DNA of 64,000 nucleotides, taken from the NCBI GenBank assembly GCA_920105625.2, contig OV050031.1, positions 93,687,676 through 93,751,675 on the forward strand, given 5' to 3'. The DNA comes from Clusia tigrina (Eukaryota; Arthropoda; Insecta; Diptera; Clusiidae). Positions within the stretch are counted from its first letter, which is position 1; the number at the start of each line of letters is the position of its first letter. Shown in pieces: positions 49,188-62,514 of the stretch. The notes under the pieces were generated by a model. It saw only the letters and a list, made by a program, of their open reading frames with translations. It made no database searches and was not told where the DNA came from. Both the position numbers and the translations under genes were made by a program.

Positions 49188-52100
49188 ATCAAAGTTTGCA
49201 ACACACAAATGCTTGAAACTTTTTACTGGAGCGTCATAAAACCTTGAAATTTTGTAACAATAAAGTACTCGAGCCTCTTGTCAATTTAAGCTATCTCTCA
49301 AAGCTATGCTACCCTTGAGTCCCAAATCAAACACTGCTAAAACTTCAAATGGCCCTAACTTCTGTACGGTACGTCCTACACCTATCAGAGTTTGCAATAT
49401 ACAAATGCTTGTAACTTTTTACTGGAGCGTCATAAAACCTTGAAATTTTGTAACAATAAAGTACTCGAGCCGCTTGTCAATTTAAGCTATCGCTCAAAGC
49501 TATGCTACCCTTGAGTCCCAAATCAAACACTGCTAAAACTTCAAATGGCCCTAACTTCTATACGGTACGTCCTACACCTATCAAAGTTTGCAACATACAA
49601 ATGCTTGTAACTTTTTACTGGAGCGTCATAAAACCTTGAAATTTTGTAACAATAAAGGACTCGAGCCTCTTGTCAATTTAAGCTAACGCTCAAAGCAATG
49701 CTACCCTTGAGTCCCAAATCAAACACTGATAAAACTTCAAATGGCCCTAACTTCTATACGGTACGTCCTACACCTATCAAAGTTTGCAACATACAAATGC
49801 TTGTAACTTTTTACTGGAGCGTAATAAAACCTTGAAATTTTGTAACAATAAAGTACTCGAGCCTCTTGTCAATTTAAGCTATCGCTCAAAGCTATGCTAC
49901 CCTTGAGTCCCAAATCAAACACTGATAAAACTTCAAATGGCCCTAACTTCTATACGGTACGTCCTACACCTATCAAAGTTTACAACATGCAAATGCTTGT
50001 AACTTTTCACTGGAGCGTCATAAAACCTTGAAATTTTGTAACAATAAAGTACTCGAGCCTCTTGTCAATTTAAGCTATCGCTCAAAGCTATGCTACCCTT
50101 AAATCCCAAATCAAACACAGATAAGACTTCAAATGGCCCTAAATTCTATACGGTACGTCCTACACCTATCAAAGTTTGCTACATACAAATGCTTGTAACT
50201 TTTTACTGGAGCGTCATAAAACCTTGAAATTTTGTAACAATAAAGTACTCGAGCCTCTTGTCAATTTAAGCTATCGCTCAAAGCTATGCTACCCTTGAAT
50301 CCCAAATCAATCACTGTTAAAACTTCAAATGGCCCTAACTTCTGTACGGTACGTCCTACACCTATCAAAGTTTGCAACATACAAATGCTTGTAACTTTTT
50401 ACTGGAGCGTCATAAAACCTTGAAATTTTGTAACAATAAAGTACTCGAGCCTCTTGTCAATTTAAGCTATCGCTCAAAGCTATGCTACCCTTGAGTCCCA
50501 AATCAAACACTGATAAAACTTCAAATGGCCCTAACTTCTATACGGTACGTCCTACACCTATCAAAGTTTGCAACATACAAATGCTTGTAACTTTTTACTG
50601 GAGCGTCATAAAACCTTGAAATTTTGTAACAATAAAGTACTCGAGCCTCTTGTCAATTTAAGCTATCTCCCAAAGCTATGCTACCCTTGAGTTCCAAATC
50701 AAACACTGATAAAACTTCAAATGGCCCTAACTTCTGTACGGTACGTCCTACACCTATCAGAGTTTGCAACATACAAATACTTGTAACTTTTTACTGGAGC
50801 GTCATAAAACCTTGAAATTTTGTAACAATAAAGCACTCGAGCCGCTTGTCAATTTAAGCTATCGCTCAAAGCTATGCTACCCTTGAGTCCCAAATCAAAC
50901 ACTGCTAAAACTTCAAATGGCACTAACTTCTATACGGTACGTCCTACACCTATCAAAGTTTGCAACATACAAATGCTTGTAACTTTTTACTGGAGCGTCA
51001 TAAAACCTTGAAATTTTGTAACATTAAAGCACTCGAGCCTCTTGTCAATTTAAGCTAACGCTCAAAGCAATGCTACCCTTGAGTCCCAAATCAAACACTG
51101 ATAAAACTTCAAATGGCCCTAACTTCTATACGGTACGTCCTACACCTATCAAAGTTTGCAACATACAAATGCTTGTAACTTTTTACTGGAGCGTAATAAA
51201 ACCTTGAAATTTTGTAACAATAAAGTACTCGAGCCTCTTGTAAATTTAAGCTATCGCTCAAAGCTATGCTACCCTTGAGTCCCAAATCAAACACTGATAA
51301 AACTTCAAATGGCCCTAACTTCTATACGGTACGTCCTACACCTATCAAAGTTTACAACATGCAAATGCTTGTAACTTTTCACTGGAGCGTCATAAAACCT
51401 TGAAATTTTGTAACAATAAAGTACTCGAGCCTCTTGTCAATTTAAGCTATCGCTCAAAGCTATGCTACCCTTGAATCCCAAGTCAAACACTGATAAAACT
51501 TCAAATGGCCCTAACTTCTATACGGTACGTCCTACACCTATCAGAGTTTGCAACATACAAATGCTTGTAACTTTTTACTGGAGCGTCATAAAACCTTGAA
51601 ATTTTGTAACAATAAAGTACTCGAGCCGCTTGTCAATTTAAGCTATCGCTCAAAGCTATGCTACCCTTGAGTCCCAAATCAAACACTGCTAAAACTTCAA
51701 ATGGCCCTAACTTCTATACGGTACGTCCTACACCTATCAAAGTTTGCAACATACAAATGCTTCTAAATTTGTACTGGAGCGTCATAAAACCTTGAAATTT
51801 TGTAACAATAAAGTACTCGAGCCTCTTGTCAATTTAAGCAATCGCTCAAAGCTATGCTACCCTTGAATCCCAAATCAATCACTGATAAAACTTCAAATGG
51901 CCCTAACTTCTGTACGGTACGTCCTACACCTATCAAAGTTTGCAACATACAAATGCTTGTAACTTTTTACTGGAGCGTCATAAAACCTTGAAATTTTGTA
52001 ACAATAAAGTACTCGAGCCTCTTGTCAATTTAAGCTATCGCTCAAAGCTATGCTACCCTTGAGTCCCAAATCAAACACTGATAAAACTTCAAATGGCCCT

Positions 52101-53107
52101 AAATTCTATACGGTACGTCCTACACCTATCAAAGTTTGCAACATACAAATGCTTGAAACTTTTTACTGGAGCGTCATAAAACCTTGAAATTTTGTAACAA
52201 TAAAGTACTCGAGCCTCTTGTCAATTTAAGCTATCTCTCAAAGCTATGCTACCCTTGAGTTCCAAATCAGACACTGATAAAACTTCAAATGGCCCTAACT
52301 TCTATACGGTACGTCCTACACCTATCAAAGTTTGCAACATACAAATGCTTGTAACTTTTTACTGGAGCGTCATAAAACCTTGAAATTTTGTAACAATAAA
52401 GTACTCGAGCCTCTTGTAAATTTAAGCTATCGCTCAAAGCTATGCTACCCTTGAATCCCAAATCAAATACTGATAAAACTTCAAATGGCCCTAACTTCTG
52501 TACGGTACGTCCTACACCTATCAGAGTTTGCAACATACAAATGCTTGTAACTTTTTACTGGAGCGTCATAAAACCTTGAAATTTTGTAACAATAAAGTAC
52601 TCGAGCCGCTTGTCAATTTAAGCTATCGCTCAAAGCTATGCTACCTTTGAGTCCCAAATCAAATACTGCTAAAACTTCAAATGGCCCTAACTTCTATACG
52701 GTACGTCCTACACCTATCAAAGTTTGCAACATACAAATGCTTGTAAATTTTTACTGGAGCGTCATAAAACCTTGAAATTTTGTAACAATAAAGCACTCGA
52801 GCCTCTTGTCAATTTAAGCTAACGCTCAAAGCTATGCTACCCTTGAGTCCCAAATCAAACACTGATAAAACTTCAAATGGCCCTAACTTCTATACGGTAC
52901 GTCCTACACCTATCAAAGTTTGCAACATACAAATGCTTGTAACTTTTTACTGGAGCGTAATAAAACCTTGAAATTTTGTAACAATAAAGTACTCGAGCCT
53001 CTTGTCAATTTAAGCTATCGCTCAAAGCTATGCTACCCTTGAGTCCCAAATCAAACACTGATAAAACTTCAAATGGCCCTAACTTCTATACGGTACGTCC
53101 TACACCT
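49188..53107 (+). repeat. Region V, left part: mixed monomers
   Basis: Twenty monomers of 196 bp with recurring short runs GAAACTT/TATCTCTC then ATCAGAG/GAGCCGC/CTGCTAAAAC then GCACTCG/GCTAACGCTC then GCGTAATAAAACC then TTTACAACATGC (49188-50167, and with losses from 50756 and 52128). The 52324-52519 monomer with TTGTAAATTT has a near-identical partner at 61339, 9015 bp away (46 monomers less 1 bp). Confidence 0.8.
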
Positions 53108-55263
53108 ATCAAAGTTTACAACATGCAACTGCTTGTAACTTTTCACTGGAGCGTCATAAAACCTTGAAATTTTGTAACAATAAAGTACTCGAGCCTCTTG
53201 TCAATTTAAGCTATCGCTCAAAGCTATGCTACCCTTAAGTCCCAAATCAAACACTGATAAAACTTCAAATGGCCCTAAATTCTATACGGTACGTCCTACA
53301 CCTATCAAAGTTTGCAACATACAAATGCTTGTAACTTTTTACTGGACCGTCTTAAAACCTTGAAATTTTGTAACAATAAAGTACTCGAGCCTCTTGTCAA
53401 TTTAAGCTATCGCTCAAAGCTATATTACCCTTGAATTCCAAATCAATCACTGTTAAAACTTCAAATGGCCCTAACTTCTGTACGGTACGTCCTACACCTA
53501 TCAAAGTTTGCAACATACAAATGCTTGTAACTTTTTACTGGAGCGTCATAAAACCTTGAAATTTTGTAACAATAAAGTACTCGAGCCTCTTGTCAATTTA
53601 AGCTATCGCTCAAAGCTATGCTACCCTTGAGTCCCAAATCAAACACTGATAAAACTTCAAATGGCCCTAACTTCTATACGGTACGTCCTACACCTATCAA
53701 AGTTTGCAACATACAAATGCTTGTAACTTTTTACTGGAGCGTAATAAAACCTTGAAATTTTGTAACAATAAAGTACTCGAGCCTCTTGTCAATTTAAGCT
53801 ATCGCTCAAAGCTATGCTACCCTTGAATCCCAAATCAATCACTGATAAAACTTCAAATTGCTCTAACTTCTGTACGGTACGTCCTACACCTATCAAGGTT
53901 TGCAACATACAAATGCTTGTAACTTTTTACTGGAGCGTCATAAAACCTTGAAATTTTGTAACAATAAAGTACTCGAGCCTCTTGTCAATTTAAGCTATCG
54001 CTTAAAACTATGCTACCCTTGAGTCCCAAATCAAACACGGATAAAACTTCAAATGGCCCTAACTTCTATACGGTACGTCCTACACCTATCAAAGTTTGCA
54101 ACATACAAATGCTTGAAACTTTTTACTGGAGCGTCATAAAACCTTGAAATTTTGTAACAATAAAGTACTCGAGCCTCTTGTCAATTTAAGCTATCTCTCA
54201 AAGCTATGCTACCCTTGAGTCCCAAATCAAACCCTGCTAAAACTTCAAATGGCCCTAACTTCTGTACGGTACGTCCTACACCTATCAGAGTTTGCAACAT
54301 ACAAATGCTTGTAACTTTTTACTGGAGCGTCATAAAACCTTGAAATTTTGTAACAATAAAGTACTCGAGCCGCTTGTCAATTTAAGCTATCGCTCAAAGC
54401 TATGCTATCCTTGAGTCCCAAATCCAAATCTGCTAAAACTTCAAATGGCCCTAACTTCTATACGGTACGTCCTACACCTATCAAAGTTTGCAACATACAA
54501 ATGCTTGTAACTTTTTACTGGAGCGTCATAAAACCTTGAAATTTTGTAACAATAAAGCACTCGAGCCTCTTGTCAATTTAAGCTAACGCTCAAAGCAATG
54601 CTACCCTTGAGTCCCAAATCAAACACTGATAAAACTTCAAATGGCCCTAACTTCTATACGGTACGTCCTACACCTATCAAAGTTTGCAACATACAAATGC
54701 TTGTAACTTTTTACTGGAGCGTAATAAAACCTTGAAATTTTGTAACAATAAAGTACTCGAGTCTCTTGTCAATTTAAGCTATCGCTCAAAGCTATGCTAC
54801 CCTTGAGTCCCAAATCAAACACTGATAAAACTTCAAATGGCCCTAACTTCTATACGGTACGTCCTAAACCTATCAAAGTTTGCAACATACAAATGCTTGT
54901 AACTTTTTACTGGAGCGTCATAAAACCTTGAAATTTTGTAACAATAAAGCACTCGAGCCTCTTGTCAATTTAAGCTAACGCTCAAAGCTATGCTACCCTT
55001 GAGTCCCAAATCAAACACTGATAAAACTTCAAATGGCCCTAACTTCTATACGGTACGTCCTACACCTATCAAAGTTTGCAACATACAAATGCTTGTAACT
55101 TTTTACTGGAGCGTAATAAAACCTTGAAATTTTGTAACAATAAAGTACTCGAGCCTCTTGTCAATTTAAGCTATCGCTCAAAGCTATGCTACCCTTGAGT
55201 CCCAAATCAAACACTGATAAAACTTCAAATGGCCCTAACTTCTATACGGTACGTCCTACACCT
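53108..55263 (+). repeat. 11-monomer higher-order repeat of region V (2156 bp)
   Basis: Opens with TTTACAACATGCAACTGC and TTTTCACTGG; next the monomer with CCGTCTTAAAACC and CTATATTACCC; later CAAGGTTTGC, GAAACTT/TATCTCTC, ATCAGAG/GAGCCGC with CTATCCTTG, GCACTCG/CAAAGCAATG, GCGTAATAAAACC and CCTAAACCTATC. The same opener returns at 55264 (offset 11 x 196). Confidence 0.87.
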
Positions 55264-57615
55264 ATCAAAGTTTACAACATGCAACTGCTTGTAACTTTTC
55301 ACTGGAGCGTCATAAAACCTTGAAATTTTGTAACAATAAAGTACTCGAGCCTCTTGTCAATTTAAGCTATCGCTCAAAGCTATGCTACCCTTAAGTCCCA
55401 AATCAAACACTGATAAAACTTCAAATGGCCCTAAATTCTATACGGTACGTCCTACACCTATCAAAGTTTGCAACATACAAATGCTTGTAACTTTTTACTG
55501 GAGCGTCTTAAAACCTTGAAATTTTGTAACAATAAAGTACTCGAGCCTCTTGTCAATTTAAGCTATCGCTCAAAGCTATATTAACCTTGAATTCCAAATC
55601 AATCACTGTTAAAACTTCAAATGGCCCTAACTTCTGTACGGTACGTCCTACACCTATCAAAGTTTGCAACATACAAATGCTTGTAACTTTTTACTGGAGC
55701 GTCATAAAACCTTGAAATTTTGTAACAATAAAGTACTCGAGCCTCTTGTCAATTTAAGCTTTCGCTCAAAGCTATGCTACCCTTGAGTCCCAAATCAAAC
55801 ACTGATAAAACTTCAAATGGCCCTAACTTCTATACGGTACGTCCTACACCTATCAAAGTTTACAACATACAAATGCTTGTAACTTTTTACTGGAGCGTAA
55901 TAAAACCTTGAAATTTTGTAACAATAAAGTACTCGAGCCTCTTGTCAATTTAAGCTATCGCTCAAAGCTATGCTACCCTTGAGTCCCAAATCAAACACTG
56001 ATAAAACTTCAAATGGCCCTAACTTCTATACGGTACGTCCTACACCTATCAAAGCTTACAACAAGCAAATGTTTGTAACTTTTCACTGGAGCGTCATAAA
56101 ACCTTGAAATTTTATAACAATAAAGTATTCGAGCCTCTTGTCAATTTAAGCTATCGCTCAAAGCTATGCTACCCTTAAGTCCCAAATCAAACACTGATAA
56201 AACTTCAAATGGCACTAAATTCTATACGGTACGTCCTACACCTATCAAAGTTTGCAACATACAAATGCTTGTAACTTTTTACTGGAGCGTCATAAAACCT
56301 TGAAATTTTGTAACAATAAAGTACTCGAGCCTCTTGTCAATTTAAGCTATCGCTCAAAGCTATGCTACCCTTGAATCCCAAATCAATCACTGATAAAACT
56401 TCAAATTGCTCTAACTTCTGTACGGTACGTCCTACACCTATCAAGGTTTGCAACATACAAATGCTTGTAACTTTTTACTGGAGCGTCATAAAACCTTGAA
56501 ATTTTGTAACAATAAAGTACTCGAGCCTCTTGTCAATTTAAGCTATCGCTTAAAGCTATGCTACCCTTGAGTCCCAAATCAAACACGGATAAAACTTCAA
56601 ATGGCCCTAACTTCTATACGGTACGTCCTACACCTATCAAGGTTTGCAACATACAAATGCTTGTAACTTTTTACTGGAGCGTCATAAAACCTTGAAATTT
56701 TGTAACAATAAAGCACTCGAGCCTCTTGTCAATTTAAGCTAACGCTCAAAGCAATGCTACCCTTGAGTCCCAAATCAAACACTGATAAAACTTCAAATGG
56801 CCCTAAATTCTATACGGTACGTCCTACACCTATCAAAGTTTGCAACATACAAATGCTTGTAACTTTTTACTGGAGCGTCATAAAACCTTGAAATTTTGTA
56901 ACAATAAAGCACTCGAGCCTCTTGTCAATTTAAGCTATCGCTCAAAGCTATGCTACCCTTGAGTCCCAAATCAAACACTGATAAAAATTCAAATGGCCCT
57001 AACTTCTGTACGGTACGTCCTACACCTATCAAGGTTTGCAACATACAAATGCTTGTAACTTTTTACTGGAGCGTCATAAAACCTTGAAATTTTGTAACAA
57101 TAAAGCACTCGAGCCTCTTGTCAATTTAAGCTATCGCTCAAAGCTATGCTACCCTTGAGTCCCAAATCAAACACTGATAAAAATTCAAATGGCCCTAACT
57201 TCTGTACGGTACGTCCTACACCTATCAGAGTTTGCAACATACAAATGCTTGTAACTTTTTACTGGAGCGTCATAAAACCTTGAAATTTTGTAACAATAAA
57301 GTACTCGAGCCGCTTGTCAATTTAAGCTATCGCTCAAAGCTATGCTATCCTTGAGTCCCAAATCCAACACTGCTAAAACTTCAAATGGCCCTAACTTTTA
57401 TACGGTACGTCCTACACCTATCAAAGTTTGCAACATACAAATGCTTGTAACTTTTTACTGGAGCGTCATAAAACCTTGAAATTTTGTAACAATAAAGCAC
57501 TCGAGCCTCTTGTCAATTTAAGCTAACGCTCAAAGCAATGCTACCCTTGAGTCCCAAATCAAACACTGATAAAACTTCAAATGGCCCTAACTTCTATACG
57601 GTACGTCCTACACCT
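55264..57615 (+). repeat. 12-monomer higher-order repeat of region V (2352 bp)
   Basis: Same opener and GCGTCTTAAAACC/CTATATTAACC second monomer, then CAAAGCTTACAACAAGC with TTTTATAAC (56048), then GGCACTAAATTC, CAAATTGCTC and CAAGGTTTGC monomers. Six monomers, 55460-56635, are repeated at 57812-58987 (offset 12 x 196). The block includes the single-monomer duplication at 56832-57223. Confidence 0.87.
56832..57223 (+). repeat. Single-monomer tandem duplication (2 x 196 bp)
   Basis: Two successive monomers share GCACTCGAG, GCTATCGCTC, the rare GATAAAAATTCAAATGG and CTGTACGG. GATAAAAATTC occurs only in this pair. The first opens CAAAG, the second CAAGG, so the exchange boundary lies inside the unit. 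Confidence 0.85.
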
Positions 57616-58987
57616 ATCAAAGTTTGCAACATGCAACTGCTTGTAACTTTTCACTGGAGCGTCATAAAACCTTGAAATTTTGTAACAATAAAGTACTCGA
57701 GCCTCTTGTCAATTTAAGCTATCGCTCAAAGCTATGCTACCCTTAAGTCCCAAATCAAACACTGATAAAACTTCAAATGGCCCTAAATTCTATACGGTAC
57801 GTCCTACACCTATCAAAGTTTGCAACATACAAATGCTTGTAACTTTTTACTGGAGCGTCTTAAAACCTTGAAATTTTGTAACAATAAAGTACTCGAGCCT
57901 CTTGTCAATTTAAGCTATCGCTCAAAGCTATATTACCCTTGAATTCCAAATCAATCACTGTTAAAACTTCAAATGGCCCTAACTTCTGTACGGTACGTCC
58001 TACACCTATCAAAGTTTGCAACATACAAATGCTTGTAACTTTTTACTGGAGCGTCATAAAACCTTGAAATTTTGTAACAATAAAGTACTCGAGCCTCTTG
58101 TCAATTTAAGCTATCGCTCAAAGCTATGCTACCCTTGAGTCCCAAATCAAACACTGATAAAACTTCAAATGGCCCTAACTTCTATACGGTACGTCCTACA
58201 CCTATCAAAGTTTGCAACATACAAATGCTTGTAACTTTTTACTGGAGCGTAATAAAACCTTGAAATTTTGTAACAATAAAGTACTCGAGCCTCTTGTCAA
58301 TTTAAGCTATCGCTCAAAGCTATGCTACCCTTGAGTCCCAAATCAAACACTGATAAAACTTCAAATGGCCCTAACTTCTATACGGTACGTCCTACACCTA
58401 TCAAAGCTTACAACAAGCAAATGTTTGTAACTTTTCACTGGAGCGTCATAAAACCTTGAAATTTTATAACAATAAAGTATTCGAGCCTCTTGTCAATTTA
58501 AGCTATCGCTCAAAGCTATGCTACCCTTAAGTCCCAAATCAAACACTGATAAAACTTCAAATGGCACTAAATTCTATACGGTACGTCCTACACCTATCAA
58601 AGTTTGCAACATACAAATGCTTGTAACTTTTTACTGGAGCGTCATAAAACCTTGAAATTTTGTAACAATAAAGTACTCGAGCCTCTTGTCAATTTAAGCT
58701 ATCGCTCAAAGCTATGCTACCCTTGAATCCCAAATCAATCACTGATAAAACTTCAAATTGCTCTAACTTCTGTACGGTACGTCCTACACCTATCAAGGTT
58801 TGCAACATACAAATGCTTGTAACTTTTTACTGGAGCGTCATAAAACCTTGAAATTTTGTAACAATAAAGTACTCGAGCCTCTTGTCAATTTAAGCTATCG
58901 CTTAAAGCTATGCTACCCTTGAGTCCCAAATCAAACACGGATAAAACTTCAAATGGCCCTAACTTCTATACGGTACGTCCTACACCT
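57616..58987 (+). repeat. Region V: seven monomers repeating the 12-mer unit
   Basis: Opens with a hybrid of ordinary TTTGCAAC and the CATGCAACTGC variant (57616), followed by GTCTTAAAACC/CTATATTACCC, GCGTAAT, CAAAGCTTACAACAAGC and CAAGGTTTGC monomers as in 55460-56635. Confidence 0.85.
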
Positions 58988-61900
58988 ATCAAAGTTTGCA
59001 ACATACAAATGCTTGAAACTTTTTACTGGAGCGTCATAAAACCTTGAAATTTTGTAACAATAAAGTACTCGAGCCTCTTGTCAATTTAAGCTATCTCTCA
59101 AAGCTATGCTACCCTTGAGTCCCAAATCAAACACTGCTAAAACTTCAAATGGCCCTAACTTCTGTACGGTACGTCCTACACCTATCAGAGTTTGCAACAT
59201 ACAAATGCTTGTAACTTTTTACTGGAGCGTCATAAAACCTTGAAATTTTGTAACAATAAAGTACTCGAGCCGCTTGTCAATTTAAGCTATCGCTCAAAGC
59301 TATGCTATCCTTGAGTCCCAAATCCAACACTGCTAAAACTTCAAATGGCCCTAACTTCTATACGGTACGTCCTACACCTATCAAAGTTTGCAACATACAA
59401 ATGCTTGTAACTTTTTACTGGAGCGTCATAAAACCTTGAAATTTTGTAACAATAAAGCACTCGAGCCTCTTGTCAATTTAAGCTAACGCTCAAAGCAATG
59501 CTACCCTTGAGTCCCAAATCAAACACTGATAAAACTTCAAATGGCCCTAACTTCTATACGGTACGTCCTACACCTATCAAAGTTTGCAACATACAAATTC
59601 TTGTAACTTTTTACTGGAGCGTAATAAAACCTTGAAATTTTGTAACAATAAAGTACTCGAGTCTCTTGTCAATTTAAGCTATCGCTCAAAGCTATGCTAC
59701 CCTTGAGTCCCAAATCAAACACTGATAAAACTTCAAATGGCCCTAACTTCTATACGGTACGTCCTAAACCTATCAAAGTTTGCAACATACAAATGCTTGT
59801 AACTTTTTACTGGAGCGTCATAAAACCTTGAAATTTTGTAACAATAAAGTACTCGAGCCTCTTGTCAATTTAAGCTATCGCTCAAAGCTATGCTACCCTT
59901 GAGTCCCAAATCAAACACTGATAAAACTTCAAATGGCCCTAACTTCTATACGGTACGTCCTACACCTATCAAAGTTTGCAACATACAAATGCTGGAAACT
60001 TTTTACTGGAGCGTCATAAAACCTTGAAATTTTGTAACAATAAAGTACTCGAGCCTCTTGTCAATTTAAGCTATCTCTCAAAGCTATGCTACCCTTGAGT
60101 CCCTAATCAAACACTGCTAAAACTTCAAATGGCCCTAACTTCTGTACGGTACGTCCTACACCTATCAGAGTTTGCAACATACAAATGCTTGTAACTTTTT
60201 ACTGGAGCGTCATAAAACCTTGAAATTTTGTAACAATAAAGTACTCGAGCCGCTTGTCAATTTAAGCTATCGCTCAAAGCTATGCTGCCCTTGAGTCCCA
60301 AATCAAACACTGCTAAAACTTCAAATGGCCCTAACTTCTATACGGTACGTCCTACACCTATCAAAGTTTGCAACATACAAATGCTTGTAACTTTTTCTGG
60401 AGCGTCATAAAACCTTGAAATTTTGTAACAATAAACCACTCGAGCCTCTTGTCAATTTAAGCTAACGCTCAAAGCAATGCTACCCTTGAGTCCCAAATCA
60501 AACACTGATACAACTTCAAATGGCCCTAACTTCTATACGGTACGTCCTACACCTATCAAAGTTTGCAACATACAAATGCTTGTAACTTTTTACTGGAGCG
60601 TAATAAAACCTTGAAATTTTGTAACAATAAAGTACTCGATCCACTTGTCAATTTAAGCTATCGCTCAAAGCTATGCTACCCTTGAGTCCCAAATCAAACA
60701 CTGATAAAACTTCAAATGGCCCTAACTTCTATTCGGTACGTCCTACACCTATCAAAGTTTACAACATGCAAATGCTTGTAACTTTTCACTGGAGCGTCAT
60801 AAAACCTTGAAATTTTGTAACAATAAAGTACTCGAGCCTCTTGTCAATTTAAGCTATCGCTCAAAGCTATGCTACCCTTAAGTCCCAAATCAAACACTGA
60901 TAAAACTTCAAATGGCCCTAAATTCTATACGGTACGTCCTACACCTATCAAAGTTTGCAACATACAAATGCTTGTAACTTTTTACTGGAGCGTCATAAAA
61001 CCTTGAAATTTTGTAACAATAAAGTGCTCGAGCCTCTTGTCAATTTAAGCTATCGCTCAAAGCTATGCTACCCTTGAATCCCAAATCAATCACTGTTAAA
61101 ACTTCAAATGGCCCTAACTTCTGTACGGTACGTCCTACACCTATCAAAGTTTGCAACATACAAATGCTTGTAACTTTTTACTGGAGCGTAATAAAACCTT
61201 GAAATTTTGTAACAATAAAGTACTCGAGCCTCTTGTCAATTTAAGCTATCGCTCAAAGCTATGCTACCCTTGAGTCCCAAATCAAACACTAATAAAACTT
61301 CAAATGGCCCTAACTTCTATACGGTACGTCCTACACCTATCAAAGTTTGCAACATACAAATGCTTGTAACTTTTTACTGGAGCGTCATAAAACCTTGAAA
61401 TTTTGTAACAATAAAGTACTCGAGCCTCTTGTAAATTTAAGCTATCGCTCAAAGCTATGCTACCCTTGAATCCCAAATCAAATACTGATAAAACTTCAAA
61501 TGGCCCTAACTTCTGTACGGTACGTCCTACACCTATCAGAGTTTGCAACATACAAATGCTTGTAACTTTTTACTGGAGCGTCATCAAACTTTGAAATTTT
61601 GTAACAATAAAGTACTCGAGCCGCTTGTCAATTTAAGCTAACGCTCAAAGCTATGCTACCCTTGAGTCCCAAATCAAACACTGATAAAACTTCAAATGGC
61701 CCTAACTTCTATACGGTACGTCCTACACCTATCAAAGTTTGCAACATACAAATGCTTGTAACTTTTTACTGGAGCGTAATAAAACCTTGAAATTTTGTAA
61801 CAATAAAGTACTCGAGCCTCTTGTCAATTTAAGCTATCGCTCAAAGCTATATTACCCTTGAATTCCAAATCAATCACTGTTAAAACTTCAAATGGCCCTA

Positions 61901-62514
61901 ACTTCTGTACGGTACGTCCTACACCTATCAAAGTTTGCAACATACAAATGCTTGTAACTTTTTACTGGAGCGTCATAAAACCTTGAAATTTTGTAACAAT
62001 AAAGTACTCGAGCCTCTTGTCAATTTAAGCTATCGCTCAAAGCTATGCTACCCTTGAGTCCCAAATCAAACACTGATAAAATTTCAAATGGCCCTAACTT
62101 CTATACGGTACGTCCTACACCTATCAAAGTTTGCAACATACAAATGCTTGTAACTTTTTACTGGAGCGTAATAAAACCTTGAAATTTTGTAACAATAAAG
62201 TACTCGAGCCTCTTGTCAATTTAAGCTATCGCTCAAAGCTATGCTACCCTTGAGTCCCAAATCAAACACTGATAAAACTTCAAATGGCCCTAACTTCTAT
62301 ACGGTATGTCCTACACCTATCAAAGCTTACAACAAGCAAATGTTTGTAACTTTTCACTGGAGCGTCATAAAACCTTGAAATTTTATAACAATAAAGTATT
62401 CGAGCCTCTTGTCAATTTAAGCTATCGCTCAAAGCTATGCTACCCTTAAGTCCCAAATCAAACACTGATAAAACTTCAAATGGCACTAAATTCTATACGG
62501 TACGTCCTACACCT
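58988..62514 (+). repeat. 18-monomer higher-order repeat of region V (3527 bp)
   Basis: Opens GAAACTT/TATCTCTC, ATCAGAG/CTATCCTTG with AATCCAACAC, GCACTCG/CAAAGCAATG, GCGTAAT, CCTAAACC, GAAACTT, ATCAGAG, then a 195-bp monomer (60360) with ATAAACCACTCG. The same eight-monomer opening repeats from 62515 to the window end. 62319 carries the third CAAAGCTTACAACAAGC monomer. Confidence 0.87.
60360..60554 (+). repeat. 195-bp monomer (1 bp lost)
   Basis: Reads AACTTTTTCTGGAGCG where others have AACTTTTTACTGGAGCG. Its higher-order partner at 63887 has the full form and shares the otherwise unique ATAAACCACTCG, so the base was lost after (or restored during) the duplication. Confidence 0.93.

Noticed and set aside
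52285..52536. Minus-strand open frame of 83 codons, repeated at 61300-61551
   Set aside because: Both lie in the same monomer subtype (TTGTAAATTT), 46 monomers apart. The open frame is created by single-base satellite variants, not by coding constraint.
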